From: Firmicutes bacterium CAG:884
Lineage (GTDB): Bacteria; Bacillota_I; Bacilli_A; RF39; UBA660
Length of the DNA: 40,880 nt
Direction of reading: 5' to 3'
Assembly (NCBI GenBank): GCA_000433875.1
Contig: HF993316.1
Location: 1-40,880 of the forward strand
Both the position numbers and the translations under genes were made by a program. Below, piece after piece: positions 16,096-26,100 of the stretch. Position 1 is the first letter of the stretch. The number at the start of each line of letters is the position of its first letter. The notes under the pieces are model-generated. The model was not told the DNA's origin. It saw only the letters and a list, made by a program, of their open reading frames with translations, and searched no databases.

Positions 16096-17375
16096 AATTC
16101 ATTTATAAACTCATTTTCAATATGATAGATAGATGCACAGCTCATAAAGCAAAATACTGAACCTTTATATTTATTTAATATACTTATATCATCATATAGG
16201 ATTTCCCCATTTATTTCTTTTATAATATCATCACTATCAATATTAAAATCTTCCTTTTTTTCTCTATTTGAATTAACCATTGTTAAGAATGTATAATCAG
16301 CTTTTTGAAATGCTTTAACAAATTCTTCAGCATAATCTCTATATCTTGAATAAGTATTTGGCATAAAAACAGCTACGATTTTTTTAGATGGATACTTTTG
16401 TCTTGCACTTTCAATTGTTGCCTTTATTTCTGTTGGATGATGAGCATAATCATCAATAATGATTGTGTCATTTATAATTGTTTCTTTGAATCTTCTTTTA
16501 GCATTTTCAAATGTTTGCAATCTTTCTTTTATTAAATCTTTTGATATACCGATTTCAAGTAATGCTCCAATAGCACCTAGTGTATTTAAAATCATATGAT
16601 CGCCAAATAATGGTATAAAGAATGTATCTAAATATTCATTATTATAATATACATCAAAGGTATTTCCTTTTTCATTTTTAATTATATTTTTTGCATATAT
16701 ATCATTATTTTCATTAAATCCATAATAAATAGCTTTATTTTTGAAATTAATACTTCTTATTCTTTTATCATCGCCTAAACATATAACTGTTTTAGCGCGG
16801 TTTCCGAATTCGCCAAAGGCATTTGTTAAGTCATCCATTGTTTCGTAGCATTCAGTATGGTCTCTATCTATGTTAGTAATAATTGCAAGAGATGGGAAAT
16901 AGTGCAAAAAGTGTTTATTATATTCACAAGATTCCATTATCATAAAGCGATTATTTTTTGATGCCCAGCCTTCACCATCACCGATAAAATAATTGGCTTT
17001 TTCTTTTAATACGGAATGAAGTAAAGAAGAAACTGTTGTTTTACCATGAGTTCCACTTACACCAATTGTATAGAATTCTTTTGATAATTCGCCCATTAGT
17101 TCAAAATATTCAATAAACTTTAAGCCCATTTCTTTACATCTTTTCATTTCTTTGTGTTCTGGACTAAATGCTTTAGAATAAGTTACAATTGTATCTTTAT
17201 CTATATAATGTTCATTTGTACTATAGATTTTTATGTTTCTTTTATTTAATCCTTCCATTGTATATTTATAACTTGCATCATCATCATAACCTATTACATC
17301 ATTTCCTAAGTCCTTTAAAATACAGGCAAGTGCTGCCATTCCTGATCCTTTTATTCCGATACAATAATATTTCAT
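16083..17375 (-). CDS. murC: UDP-N-acetylmuramate--L-alanine ligase MurC
   Basis: Cytosolic ATP-dependent ligase that adds L-Ala to UDP-MurNAc, the first peptide step of peptidoglycan synthesis. The 430-aa protein starts with the Rossmann loop 'CIGIKGSGMAALACILKDLG', has the ATP-binding 'GVSGTHGKTTVSSLL' near residue 105, 'ITNIDRDHTECYETMDDL' near 167 and 'IIDDYAHHPTEIKATI' near 305, all standard Mur-ligase positions. Related Mpl recycles tripeptide; the length and first motif favour MurC. I chose the ATG at 17375 with GAGGTG 6 nt upstream; a GTG three codons earlier overlaps that SD. It stands alone between terminators, away from murF and mraY. Confidence 0.93.
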   Translation of the reverse strand: MKYYCIGIKGSGMAALACILKDLGNDVIGYDDDASYKYTMEGLNKRNIKIYSTNEHYIDKDTIVTYSKAFSPEHKEMKRCKEMGLKFIEYFELMGELSKEFYTIGVSGTHGKTTVSSLLHSVLKEKANYFIGDGEGWASKNNRFMIMESCEYNKHFLHYFPSLAIITNIDRDHTECYETMDDLTNAFGEFGNRAKTVICLGDDKRIRSINFKNKAIYYGFNENNDIYAKNIIKNEKGNTFDVYYNNEYLDTFFIPLFGDHMILNTLGAIGALLEIGISKDLIKERLQTFENAKRRFKETIINDTIIIDDYAHHPTEIKATIESARQKYPSKKIVAVFMPNTYSRYRDYAEEFVKAFQKADYTFLTMVNSNREKKEDFNIDSDDIIKEINGEILYDDISILNKYKGSVFCFMSCASIYHIENEFINELKEK

Positions 17376-17478
17376 TTGTAACACCTCTAGGTAATTATAT
17401 CACATTTTCACCAAAAAATTACATATTTATTCTTCAAAAAAATATATATTTATGATAAAATAAAATTAGGAGGTTAGT

Positions 17479-18216
17479 ATGGATGATATAATAAAAAAGA
17501 AAGTTAGTCAAAGCGTAAGCTCGATTTTTTTTAAGGGTTTACTTGCTGGTTTTTTTATAGCAATAGCTTCAATGTTATCAATTGTAGTTAGTTCTTCTAT
17601 TAATAATTATTCAATTTCTAAAATATTGAGTGCTTTAGTATTTCCGATTGGATTAATATTAGTTGTTTTATTTAAAACGGAACTTTTTACAGGTAATTGT
17701 TTAGTTATAATGCCTATTTTGAATAAGGAAGTCAAAATTAAAGATTCCTTAAAATTATTAATTGTTTCTTATCTTGGTAATTTTGTTGGTGCGATTTTCG
17801 CTGTTTTACTTATAAGTTCAACAAATCATTTTATGATAAATGATTATTTGATTGGTAATGCTACTATTAAGACTGCTCTTAATAAAATTAATTTATCAGC
17901 GCTTAATGCTTTTACACTAGGAATACTTTGTAATATTTTAGTTTGTTCGGCTGTATATTTAGCTAGTACATCTAAGAGTTATGTTGAAAAGGTTTTATCT
18001 TGTATATTTCCGGTATTTGCTTTTGTTGCACTTGGGTTTGAACATAGTATTGCAAATATGTATTATTTATTTGCTGGGCTTTCTGCTGAAAGAAATATTT
18101 TAACTAGTTCTATAAGTTTAAGTGGTATATTTAATAATTTATTATTTGTAACACTTGGCAATATTTTAGGTGGTTTTATTATTGGTATTTTACTAAATAA
18201 GATTCATAAAGAATAA
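17479..18216 (+). CDS. Formate/nitrite transporter family channel
   Basis: 245-aa membrane protein with six helices. Family markers are 'FKTELFTGNCLVIMP' near residue 66, 'FTLGILCNILVCSAVYLA' near 148 and 'LGFEHSIANMYYLFAG' near 190. FNT proteins are pentameric channels for formate, nitrite, hydrosulfide or other small monovalent anions. The substrate cannot be decided and no metabolic gene is adjacent to help. AGGAGG lies 6 nt before the ATG. It is divergent from murC and convergent with gltX, sharing a strong two-way terminator with the latter. Confidence 0.9.
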   Translation: MDDIIKKKVSQSVSSIFFKGLLAGFFIAIASMLSIVVSSSINNYSISKILSALVFPIGLILVVLFKTELFTGNCLVIMPILNKEVKIKDSLKLLIVSYLGNFVGAIFAVLLISSTNHFMINDYLIGNATIKTALNKINLSALNAFTLGILCNILVCSAVYLASTSKSYVEKVLSCIFPVFAFVALGFEHSIANMYYLFAGLSAERNILTSSISLSGIFNNLLFVTLGNILGGFIIGILLNKIHKE

Positions 18217-18243
18217 AAGATCAAATATTACATTTGATCTTTT
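18215..18243. terminator. Bidirectional terminator between FNT gene and gltX
   Basis: AAAAGATCAAAT and ATTTGATCTTTT form a 12-bp stem with a 5-nt loop and T/A runs on both sides. It contains the stop codons of both convergent genes. Confidence 0.9.
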
Positions 18244-19871
18244 TTGTAGTTATTTATTCTTGAAAGTAATCTTTCTTTTCCTAATAATTTCGTAATTTCA
18301 TATAAATCAGGCGTTTGTCTTCTTCCGGATATAATATATCTTAATCCTTCACAAAAATCACCGATATGGCCAACATAATTATCAGGGTTTTCTTTATAAT
18401 CTTTCATTTGTGCGTAATTGTATTTTGCTGCAAATTCAGATAAATTATTAAACCAAGTATTTTTGTCATCATTACTATTAAATACTGAACTAATGTATTC
18501 TAAATACATATCAGCATTTAAATTAGTTTCTTCATATATTGGTTTAAAGTATTCATCATACATATAGTTAATTTCGTTAAAGACATCACTATATTTGCCA
18601 ATATCTTTACGAGGTTTTTTAACTTCTCTTTCAATATTTAAGATATTTGTTGAATATACTTCATCTTTTGTAAATACATTATAGAATTCTTTATCATATT
18701 CTAATAAATATTTACTTACTCTATTATATAAATCATTTGCTTTTAAATGACTGATATAAGTTTTACTTATATTCATTAATTTATTTACATCAAATAACGC
18801 TCCACTTTTATTCATTTTTTTGAATTCAAACTTAAAATCATCAATATCTAATGTTGGATTTGCCATATACCAAGATTCGAATGCGCTACTGGTTATATTG
18901 GCTAGGTATAATCTTACAGCTTCTGATGGGATACCTTCTTTATGATAGTAACTCATAGCAAATTCCGGATCTTTTCTTTTACTTACTTTTCTTACATTTC
19001 CTGTTTCATCATCAACTTTGCATAGTGGTGCGATGTGACAGTATTTTAATGGTTTAAATCCAAATGCTTCAAATAGTTGAATATGAAGTGGTAAACTGCT
19101 TAACCATTCATCGCCTCTAATTACGTGAGTTGTTCTCATTAGATGATCATCTACTAAATGAGCAAAGTGATATGTTGGAAGTCCATCACTTTTCATAATA
19201 ACAATATCAATGTCATTTTCTGGGAATGCTATATCGCCTCTTATTTCATCGTGACAGATTATTTTTTTATTGAAATCGCCTTCACTTCTAAATCTTATAA
19301 TATATGGTGTGCCGTTTTTAATTTTTTCATATGCTTCATCAGTACTTAGGTCACGGCAATGTGCCCATTCACCATAATAACCAATTCTTGCTTTACAAGC
19401 TTCTTGATCTTTTCTGATTCCATCAATTTCTTCTGGTGAACAAAAGCAAGGATATGCTTTACCATTTTCAATTAAATGTTTAATGAATGCTTGATATATT
19501 TCTTTTCTTTCACTTTGAATATATGGTCCATATGCTCCATAACTTGTATTATCACTATTTGGTCCTTCATCGAATGTAACACCAAATTCTTTTAAACCGT
19601 CAATTATTACATTAATACCATTATCAACTGTTCTTTTTGTATCTGTGTCTTCAATTCTTAGATAGAATACGCCGTTTGTTTGTTTTGCAAACACGCTATC
19701 AGTAAAGCTTGAAAGAAGCGCTCCTATATGAATGAATCCTGTTGGACTTGGGGCATATCTAGAAACTATTGCATTTTTATCTAAGAGCCTTTCTGGGTAT
19801 ATTTTTTCATAATCTTCTACTGTTTTATTAATATTTGGAAATATTAAATTTGCTAAATCTTTTCTTGTCAT
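18228..19871 (-). CDS. gltX: Glutamyl-tRNA synthetase
   Basis: Class I aminoacyl-tRNA synthetase; 547 aa. The HIGH-type motif is in 'YAPSPTGFIHIGALLSS' near residue 42-58, 'FYLRIEDTDTKRTVDNGI' follows, and the KMSKS-type 'VSKRKDPE' is near 297. An N-terminal extension of about 40 residues precedes the usual start, and the C-terminal anticodon-binding half is present. In many Bacillota this enzyme also charges tRNA-Gln for later amidation; that is possible but cannot be read here. I chose the ATG at 19871, 4-5 nt after GGAGGAG; the longer frame runs into the leader. It is regulated by the T-box leader directly upstream, responding to uncharged tRNA-Glu. Confidence 0.94.
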   Translation of the reverse strand: MTRKDLANLIFPNINKTVEDYEKIYPERLLDKNAIVSRYAPSPTGFIHIGALLSSFTDSVFAKQTNGVFYLRIEDTDTKRTVDNGINVIIDGLKEFGVTFDEGPNSDNTSYGAYGPYIQSERKEIYQAFIKHLIENGKAYPCFCSPEEIDGIRKDQEACKARIGYYGEWAHCRDLSTDEAYEKIKNGTPYIIRFRSEGDFNKKIICHDEIRGDIAFPENDIDIVIMKSDGLPTYHFAHLVDDHLMRTTHVIRGDEWLSSLPLHIQLFEAFGFKPLKYCHIAPLCKVDDETGNVRKVSKRKDPEFAMSYYHKEGIPSEAVRLYLANITSSAFESWYMANPTLDIDDFKFEFKKMNKSGALFDVNKLMNISKTYISHLKANDLYNRVSKYLLEYDKEFYNVFTKDEVYSTNILNIEREVKKPRKDIGKYSDVFNEINYMYDEYFKPIYEETNLNADMYLEYISSVFNSNDDKNTWFNNLSEFAAKYNYAQMKDYKENPDNYVGHIGDFCEGLRYIISGRRQTPDLYEITKLLGKERLLSRINNYKKDQM

Positions 19872-19884
19872 TTTTCTCCTCCAC

Positions 19885-20088
19885 AATAAAAACCACGCTA
19901 ATCTAAAGGACGAAAAGCCGTGGTACCACCTTATTTTTTTCTCTTTTTTTTAACGCTTTTTTTAAAGCGAAATACCTTGCGTACAGTATTTAACTCCAAA
20001 GTTTCTTCAAATAAATTAATATATCTATTTTCACCACACATAGATTCTCTATAATATTTTTTTATTTTACTATTCTTCTTCTCAGTTC
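19885..20088 (-). promoter_or_regulatory. T-box riboswitch leader of gltX
   Basis: The minus strand carries the T-box sequence AGGTGGTACCACGG (19918-19931), followed by the terminator arm GCGTGG and TTTTTATT. Upstream are the Stem I distal GTGGTGAAAA and a GAAGAAAC segment whose GAA is the likely specifier codon for Glu. High uncharged tRNA-Glu should stabilise the antiterminator and allow gltX transcription. The variable base of TGGN is T. Confidence 0.88.
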
Positions 20089-20095
20089 TAAATAA

Positions 20096-20124
20096 ATAAT
20101 ACCAAAATAATAGATAGTTGTCAA
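20096..20124 (-). promoter_or_regulatory. Promoter of the gltX T-box transcript
   Basis: TTGACA, 17 nt and TATTAT on the minus strand, starting right after the amidoligase stop codon, so gltX has its own start site. Confidence 0.8.
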
Positions 20125-21057
20125 TTATTTTACGAATCTTTTGGTTTTAACATATCTATTACTTACATCATTATTTTTTAAGTATTGTCTTAAAAAATAC
20201 ATTTTATCAATATTTTTATCAAATATTAGATCGGCAAATCTAATTGCATCTTCAAAATATATTTTGTTATATTCGTTTACACTGATTGAAAAGTTACTAA
20301 AGTAATCATAGTATAGTTTTTCTACATCGATTGTTTTTACTTTTTCAATCATTTTTGTAAATAGATTAAGGTTATTTTGCCATATAACTGGTTCAAATGT
20401 TCCGTTTGGTGATCTGAATTCAATTGTATTTCTTGTTTTTTTATTTTTAAAGGACGATATATTACATAGTCTTATACAGCTATCTACCATTACATTATTG
20501 TATTTCGAAAAGTTATATGGGCTTGGCAAACTAAGACATCTAAGGGGTGTTGCATATAAATCAGCGCTTGGTCTTATGTTTAAATATTCACCGTTTGTAA
20601 ATCTATATATGACGTGTTCAAATAAACTCCAAAAATTAACTAGTGCGAGTATATTATGTTCTGATTCAAGTATTTGGCTTCCTATATGAATATGTCCGCC
20701 TGAGTGAGCTCCAATTTTGGAATATTTTTTAAATATATTACATACCAATTCTATTTCTTTATATGTTCTGCTATCATCTTTTAAAATTGGGCTTGATATT
20801 TCAATGCCATTATCTAGAGTGTAGTCATCTTTTAGTTGCCAAGTGTTTTTTAAACCCTTTAATTCTATTTCATTTTCGATATTTATTATGTCTGCGAATT
20901 CACTTTCTATTTCTATTCCAAATGTAATATTTTTGTTTAAGTTTAAATTATCTCTTAGTTCTAAATCATATTCATTTAGTAAGTTTAATAAAATGTTCAA
21001 ATCATTCGTATCCATTTTTAACAATTCGGTGTTTTCATTTGTATTAATAAAATCCAT
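20125..21057 (-). CDS. Putative amidoligase (Amidoligase_2 family)
   Basis: 310-aa cytosolic protein. 'ITFGIEIESEFADI' near residue 44, 'WQLKDDYTLDNGIEISSPIL' near 73-92, 'GAHSGGHIHIGSQ' near 115 and 'RNTIEFRSPNGTF' near 208 fit the Amidoligase_2 pattern, a glutamine-synthetase/GCS-like fold. Members are predicted to form amide bonds between a carboxylate and an amine, using ATP, often to modify peptides or wall material. The substrate here is unknown. It has its own promoter (TTGACA/TATAAT) and SD AAGGAA. It lies between two T-box-controlled tRNA synthetase genes but is not itself behind a T-box. No gamma-glutamylcyclotransferase or other usual partner is adjacent. Confidence 0.72.
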   Translation of the reverse strand: MDFINTNENTELLKMDTNDLNILLNLLNEYDLELRDNLNLNKNITFGIEIESEFADIINIENEIELKGLKNTWQLKDDYTLDNGIEISSPILKDDSRTYKEIELVCNIFKKYSKIGAHSGGHIHIGSQILESEHNILALVNFWSLFEHVIYRFTNGEYLNIRPSADLYATPLRCLSLPSPYNFSKYNNVMVDSCIRLCNISSFKNKKTRNTIEFRSPNGTFEPVIWQNNLNLFTKMIEKVKTIDVEKLYYDYFSNFSISVNEYNKIYFEDAIRFADLIFDKNIDKMYFLRQYLKNNDVSNRYVKTKRFVK

Positions 21058-21078
21058 ATTTTCGCTTCCTTAACAAAT

Positions 21079-21106
21079 ATTATATATATTTTTTATTTTT
21101 TGTCAA
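21079..21106 (-). promoter_or_regulatory. Promoter of the amidoligase gene
   Basis: TTGACA, 16 nt and TATAAT on the minus strand, between the proS stop codon and the AAGGAA ribosome binding site. Confidence 0.7.
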
Positions 21107-21116
21107 AAAAGGAACT

Positions 21117-22532
21117 CTAATATTGAATTCCCCATATTACTGTGTCTTTTGCTTCTTTTCCGCACACAACACATTTACCTGTAATTTTATCGTGATTTTC
21201 TAAAATACATCTTGATTTACAGCCTTTGATTTCTTTGATTTTTGCTTCACATTCTTCACTTCCACACCAATCTGCTATAATAAATCCTGGTTTTGTATTT
21301 AATATATTTTCGATATCTTCCATAGTTTTTGCTTCATATGTCATAGATTCCATTCTTTCTAAGGCTTTTTCATACATATTCTTTTGGATTTTTTCGAATA
21401 GTTCTTTTAAATATAAAACAATATCTATATTTTTATCTATTTTTACTTTTTCTAGGGTATCTCTTCGTGCAATTGTTATTTCATTGTTTTCCAGATCCCT
21501 TTTACCGATTTCTATTCTAACTGGTATACCATTTACTTCGGCTTCGGCAAACTTAAATCCAGGAGATTTCTCGCTATCATCAACGCTTACTCTTATTCCA
21601 GAGTCTTTAATAGTATTATAGATTTCATCTACTTCTTTATCTACTTCACCTATTCCTATTATAACAACTTGAGTTGGTGCGACTAATGGTGGTAAGACTA
21701 AACCGTTATCATCTCCGTGAACCATTATTAAGGCTCCAATCATTCTATTTGATGTTCCCCAAGATGTTTGATAGCAGTATTCTAATTTATTGTCTTTATT
21801 TAGGAATTTTATATCATATGCTTTACTAAACTTTTGTCCAAAATAATGGCTTGTTCCGCTTTGTAAGCATACACCATTATGCATAAGTGCTTCAATTGTT
21901 AGTGTATATTCGGCACCGGCAAATTTTTCTTTTTCAGTTTTTCTTCCGGTTACAACTGGTATTGCAAGGTACTTTTCAAAGAAAAACTTATATAGATTTA
22001 ACATATCTCTTGTTTCATCTTCTGCTTCTTCTTTCGTTGAATGAACAGTATGTCCTTCTTGCCAAAAGAACTCACGACTTCTTAAGAATGGCCTTGTTTC
22101 TTTTTCCCATCTTACTACACTACACCATTGATTGTATTTTAATGGCAAATCTCTATAAGATTTTACAACTGTACTATAGTAATCACTGAAGAGTGTTTCA
22201 CTTGTTGGTCTAACGCATAGTCTTTCATCTAATTTTTTAGTTCCGCCTTCTGTTACCCAAGCCACTTCTGGTGCGAATCCATTTACAAGTTCGCTTTCTT
22301 TGTTTAATAATTTTTCTGGTATAAATAAGGGCATTGCGACATTTTTGTGTCCTGTTTCTTTAAATAATTTATCCATGTTTTTTTGAATGTTTTCCCAAAT
22401 TGCATATCCATTTGGTTCAAATATTGTGCATCCTTTTACACATGAATAAGTTGCTAAGCGTGCTGCTCTTACAACATCTGTATACCATTGCGCAAAGTCT
22501 ACATCTCTACTTGTTATTGCTTTATTTGCCAT
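21117..22532 (-). CDS. proS: Prolyl-tRNA synthetase, archaeal/eukaryote type
   Basis: Class II aminoacyl-tRNA synthetase of 471 aa. It has motif 2-type 'RWEKETRPFLRSREFFWQEG' near residue 145-165 and 'HGDDNGLVLPPLVAPTQVVI' near 270. A C-terminal domain carries cysteines in 'GCKSRC' and 'CVVCGK' and ends in 'WGIQY'. This is the ProS_3 layout shared with archaea and eukaryotes; the bacterial editing insertion between motifs 2 and 3 is absent. I chose the ATG at 22532 (MANKAITSRDVDF) with AGGAGG upstream; the longer frame translates the T-box leader and is not real. Control is by the upstream T-box that senses tRNA-Pro. Confidence 0.95.
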   Translation of the reverse strand: MANKAITSRDVDFAQWYTDVVRAARLATYSCVKGCTIFEPNGYAIWENIQKNMDKLFKETGHKNVAMPLFIPEKLLNKESELVNGFAPEVAWVTEGGTKKLDERLCVRPTSETLFSDYYSTVVKSYRDLPLKYNQWCSVVRWEKETRPFLRSREFFWQEGHTVHSTKEEAEDETRDMLNLYKFFFEKYLAIPVVTGRKTEKEKFAGAEYTLTIEALMHNGVCLQSGTSHYFGQKFSKAYDIKFLNKDNKLEYCYQTSWGTSNRMIGALIMVHGDDNGLVLPPLVAPTQVVIIGIGEVDKEVDEIYNTIKDSGIRVSVDDSEKSPGFKFAEAEVNGIPVRIEIGKRDLENNEITIARRDTLEKVKIDKNIDIVLYLKELFEKIQKNMYEKALERMESMTYEAKTMEDIENILNTKPGFIIADWCGSEECEAKIKEIKGCKSRCILENHDKITGKCVVCGKEAKDTVIWGIQY

Positions 22533-22544
22533 AATTCTTCCTCC

Positions 22545-22745
22545 TAATATAGCAAAAAAGAATGGTACAAGGAGTCTATAAAGACGGTACCATCCTTTTT
22601 TTATCTTAATTAATATAACGGTTTTACCCGGAAATGTTTGCATTTCACCTTGAGAAAATAGGAATTACTAGCTATTATAACTTGTTTTCACTATACCAAG
22701 CTCACTAATATAAGGAAGTTAATAATATTTTTTCTCGTTGTTTTA
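22545..22745 (-). promoter_or_regulatory. T-box riboswitch leader of proS
   Basis: Minus strand reads AAGGATGGTACCGTC (T-box, around 22583-22597), then the terminator arm GTACCATTC and TTTTTT. GGATGGTAC pairs with GTACCATTC, and GTC with GAC inside it. Stem I can be formed by GAGAAAA with TTTTCTC, and CCT followed by A in the loop region is the likely Pro specifier. Confidence 0.88.
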
Positions 22746-22749
22746 ATAA

Positions 22750-22778
22750 ATAATACTATTTTTTTTATTACTTGTCAA
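22750..22778 (-). promoter_or_regulatory. Promoter of the proS T-box transcript
   Basis: TTGACA, 17 nt and TATTAT on the minus strand, just downstream of the 116-aa membrane protein gene. Confidence 0.8.
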
Positions 22779-22781
22779 TAA

Positions 22782-23132
22782 CTATTTTGATAAATATTTA
22801 CACGATAATACTGGCTTACAGATTAATTTATCGTCTTCAATAGTTGCTTCAATATGGGATTTTGATAAGTCACACGCATATTTTTTATTTTCGAATAAAG
22901 ATATGTCATAGTCAAATAATTTTTTCATTTCTGCAATAGTTACCCATACTTCGCCTGTATCTTTATCTAAATCAATAAATGCATAGTTGCAAAACTCGGT
23001 CATCTTATTTTCCATATCACGTTTTACTTTTATTTTTTCCTTTTCATTATCTTTGTTTATAATGATTGGAAGAATTATAAGTAATACGGCAATTACGATT
23101 AAAGTGTAAGATAATATTTTTTTAACTGCCAT
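22782..23132 (-). CDS. Small single-pass membrane protein after the giant pilin-like gene
   Basis: 116 aa, not recognised. Residues 1-28 are a basic start plus one hydrophobic helix ('ILSYTLIVIAVLLIILPIII'); the remainder would be outside the cell and holds four cysteines. The segment 'WVTIAEMKKLF' and the late Cys pair resemble the pattern after the N-terminal helix of the giant pilin-like protein ('VTLCQLKQNGF') and of the 119-aa protein ('ITADELKEEKLF'). It may be a related pilin-fold or accessory component; that is inference. The start at 23132 overlaps the stop of the giant gene by 11 nt, indicating translational coupling and a shared job. Confidence 0.6.
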   Translation of the reverse strand: MAVKKILSYTLIVIAVLLIILPIIINKDNEKEKIKVKRDMENKMTEFCNYAFIDLDKDTGEVWVTIAEMKKLFDYDISLFENKKYACDLSKSHIEATIEDDKLICKPVLSCKYLSK

Positions 23133-26100
23133 AATACACCGTCCTACTTTCACATTTTATTACTGTAGATTCATGACAAGAAGTTGTACTCCAATTTCCA
23201 GCTGAATTCCATGTTTCGCAGCCACAATTTTCTGCTCGACACGTTTCATATCCCGCAACGCACTCTTCATATTTACAACTATTCCATTTTCCTGAATTTA
23301 CAAGGCATTTTGCATTGCCATCTTTTATACAATACCTTGGTCCAGGGTTAGATTCGTGACACGAACTTGGTCCACATCCTTGAGCGCTACAACACTTATA
23401 TTTGTTTCCCCATACTCTATTATCCCATCCACCAGAGCATTTTGTTGTTAGACAAGTATTCCAATCGCATTGATTACTTGAGCACGCTTTGTATTCTCTA
23501 CAAGTCGTTTTTCGGTATTCAGTGCTGCTAGTTACATTTACCCTACAAGAAGTGCTATTACCTGCTTTATCACTGAATGTATAAGTTGTGCTTGATTTTA
23601 TGTTAGTGAATGATCGACTTGATGATCCGCTAATACCACTACCTTTATCTGTAGCACTAACGTTTCCACTTACACCACTTGTTCCCGAACTTGTTATATT
23701 TACTGAACATACTGGGTCAGTACCATCATAATAGACATCGAATGTTTTAGTACAAGTTGTGCTATTACCTGCTTTATCTTTAATAGTTGTTGTCATTGCT
23801 TTTGTTCTTGTTAGTGTTCTAATTGTTTCACTCTTTTCACCGCTTGCGCATCCACTTTCATTGTCTTTACAACCAATCTTGATTGTAACATACCTATTAG
23901 TCCAACTACTGCTTCCTCCGCTATACTCACAAGTTGGTGCAGTTTTATCAATTTTAACAGTATAGCTTGCTGAAGCGCTATTACCGGCACCTGTTGTTAC
24001 AGTTAATGTATATGTTCCACTTGATGTTGCAGTTATATTCTTAGTTGATCCTACATATGTTCCATTTCTAGTCCATCTATATGTATAACCGCTAAATACA
24101 CTATCTACACCATCTGGTGTTACGCCACCATATAATGTTACATCTTTATTTGTCCATGTACCACTAGCAACAGTTCCCGTTACTTTTACAGAAGGAATGG
24201 TTGCATCAACTTTCCATTCACCATGAGTACATGTGGTTGTATTACCAGCTTTATCTTTAACTATACCAACTAATTGAGATGCTCTTCCGCCTTCATTTAT
24301 TGTTATTGATGATGATACAGCGTTTGATGCTGTGTATCCAATTAAAGCACTTGCAACACCACTACCTGATCCATCGTTTCCTCTAACCGAAGCTGTTGAT
24401 TTAGTTTTATACCAACCGTTATTTCCCAATGTTCCACTTATACTTATAGAACAAGTAGGCTTTTCATTATCATAGTAAATATTAGCTGTTTTAGCTGGAC
24501 AGGTCAATTTAGCCCCACTATTTAATGGTATACTAAATGAAGAAAAATCTCTTGTCTTAACAACATCAGCATTTGCTGTTGCTCCAAAAAATGCTGGTTT
24601 AAAGAACATTCCTTCTGAACAAGAAGAAACATTTAAGGGATCTCCTGGAAAATTACAATTAAATCCACTACCACTTGATGTAGCAACATATCTTGTATTT
24701 GGTTTAACGTTTCTCCAAGTAGTATTTTCACCGCTTAGATAGCAATTGCCACTACCAACTCCATCATCTTTCTTAACATTTATTGTATTACTTCCTACGT
24801 TTCCGGCTTTATCTTTGACAATACAATATAATGTTTTGCCATTTGTGTTTTCGGTTAGTGCATAAGTTGTATGATTATTATAGCTTCCTGCATCTAGGGA
24901 ACTATTGTTTTCACTACCAACACCTTTACTTTCAACACCACTGCCTGAGCCATCACTAAATGTTGCTGTTATATTTGCATTACTTTTATACCAACCATTA
25001 CTTCCATTAGGTGTGTTTCCGACAAATGAACAAGTTGGTTTGACTGCATCAAAATATACATTTGCTGTTTTTGCTGGACAACTTGCTTTTGCACCAGAGT
25101 TTAGTGTTATAGACCAGGAACTAAACGACATAGTCTTATAAACTACGGGATTGTAGAATATTGCTTCTAAACCGTAAGCGTTTGAGTTTGGCCTTATTTG
25201 ACCTTGATCTACAAGCTCATCATCATAGGTACTCATAGCATTTCCTATAAAGTCTTGTACTTCCGCAACTCCACTAAGGCTATTAGTTAATTGATATATG
25301 ATATGTACTCTTCCGTTAGTCCAACTACTATTTTCACCACTTAATGAACAAGAACTATCACTACCATCATCTTTCTTAATGGTTATGCTATTACTTCCTT
25401 CATTACCAGCTTTATCTTTAACTGAACAATATATGGTAGTTCCTTTGGTATTTGTACTTACACTATAACTAGTATTACCATTGTAACCATAACTAGTACC
25501 AACACCTTTACTTTCAACACCACTTTCACTATCTTTAAATGTACCAATAATATTAACGCTACTTGATATAAACCAACCATTATTTCCATTAGTTCCATTT
25601 GCAGTTAAGCTACAAGTAGGTTTAACAGTATCTACCTTTACTTTTTTAGAAGATTCACCCTTATTTCCTGCTCCTGTGATAACAACAACTCTATAAGTAT
25701 CTTCTTTATATATATTATCACCATTACTAATTGTAATCGTATCACTAGTTCCACTTTGAATTTGAGTACCATTTTTGTACCAAATAAAAGTATAACCACT
25801 AGCATTAGTACTTGGGCTAACTACAGCTTTAATACTTGCTGTTTTACCAATATAATCACCAACACCACCATTTAAAACAAGACTTACACTTGGCACTGTT
25901 TTATCTATTTGATAATTAATACTACAAGTATTTTGGCCCCTTGTTCCGGCATTGTTTGTAACAATACTACATACTTTATTTGTTTTACTATTTGTACTCA
26001 ATATAACATTTATATTTGAACCATATGCTGTTTTATTTGGGGTACAACTATTTCCTGTTGTTGTACAATATTCAATTTTTTCAATACCACTTATTGATGA

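Noticed and set aside
22533..22643. N-terminal extension of ProRS
   Set aside because: It translates the T-box terminator and antiterminator; a strong SD serves the ATG at 22532.
24905..25141. Plus-strand ORFs inside the giant gene and other large genes
   Set aside because: They are antisense shadows without ribosome binding sites, caused by biased codon use in the real minus-strand genes.
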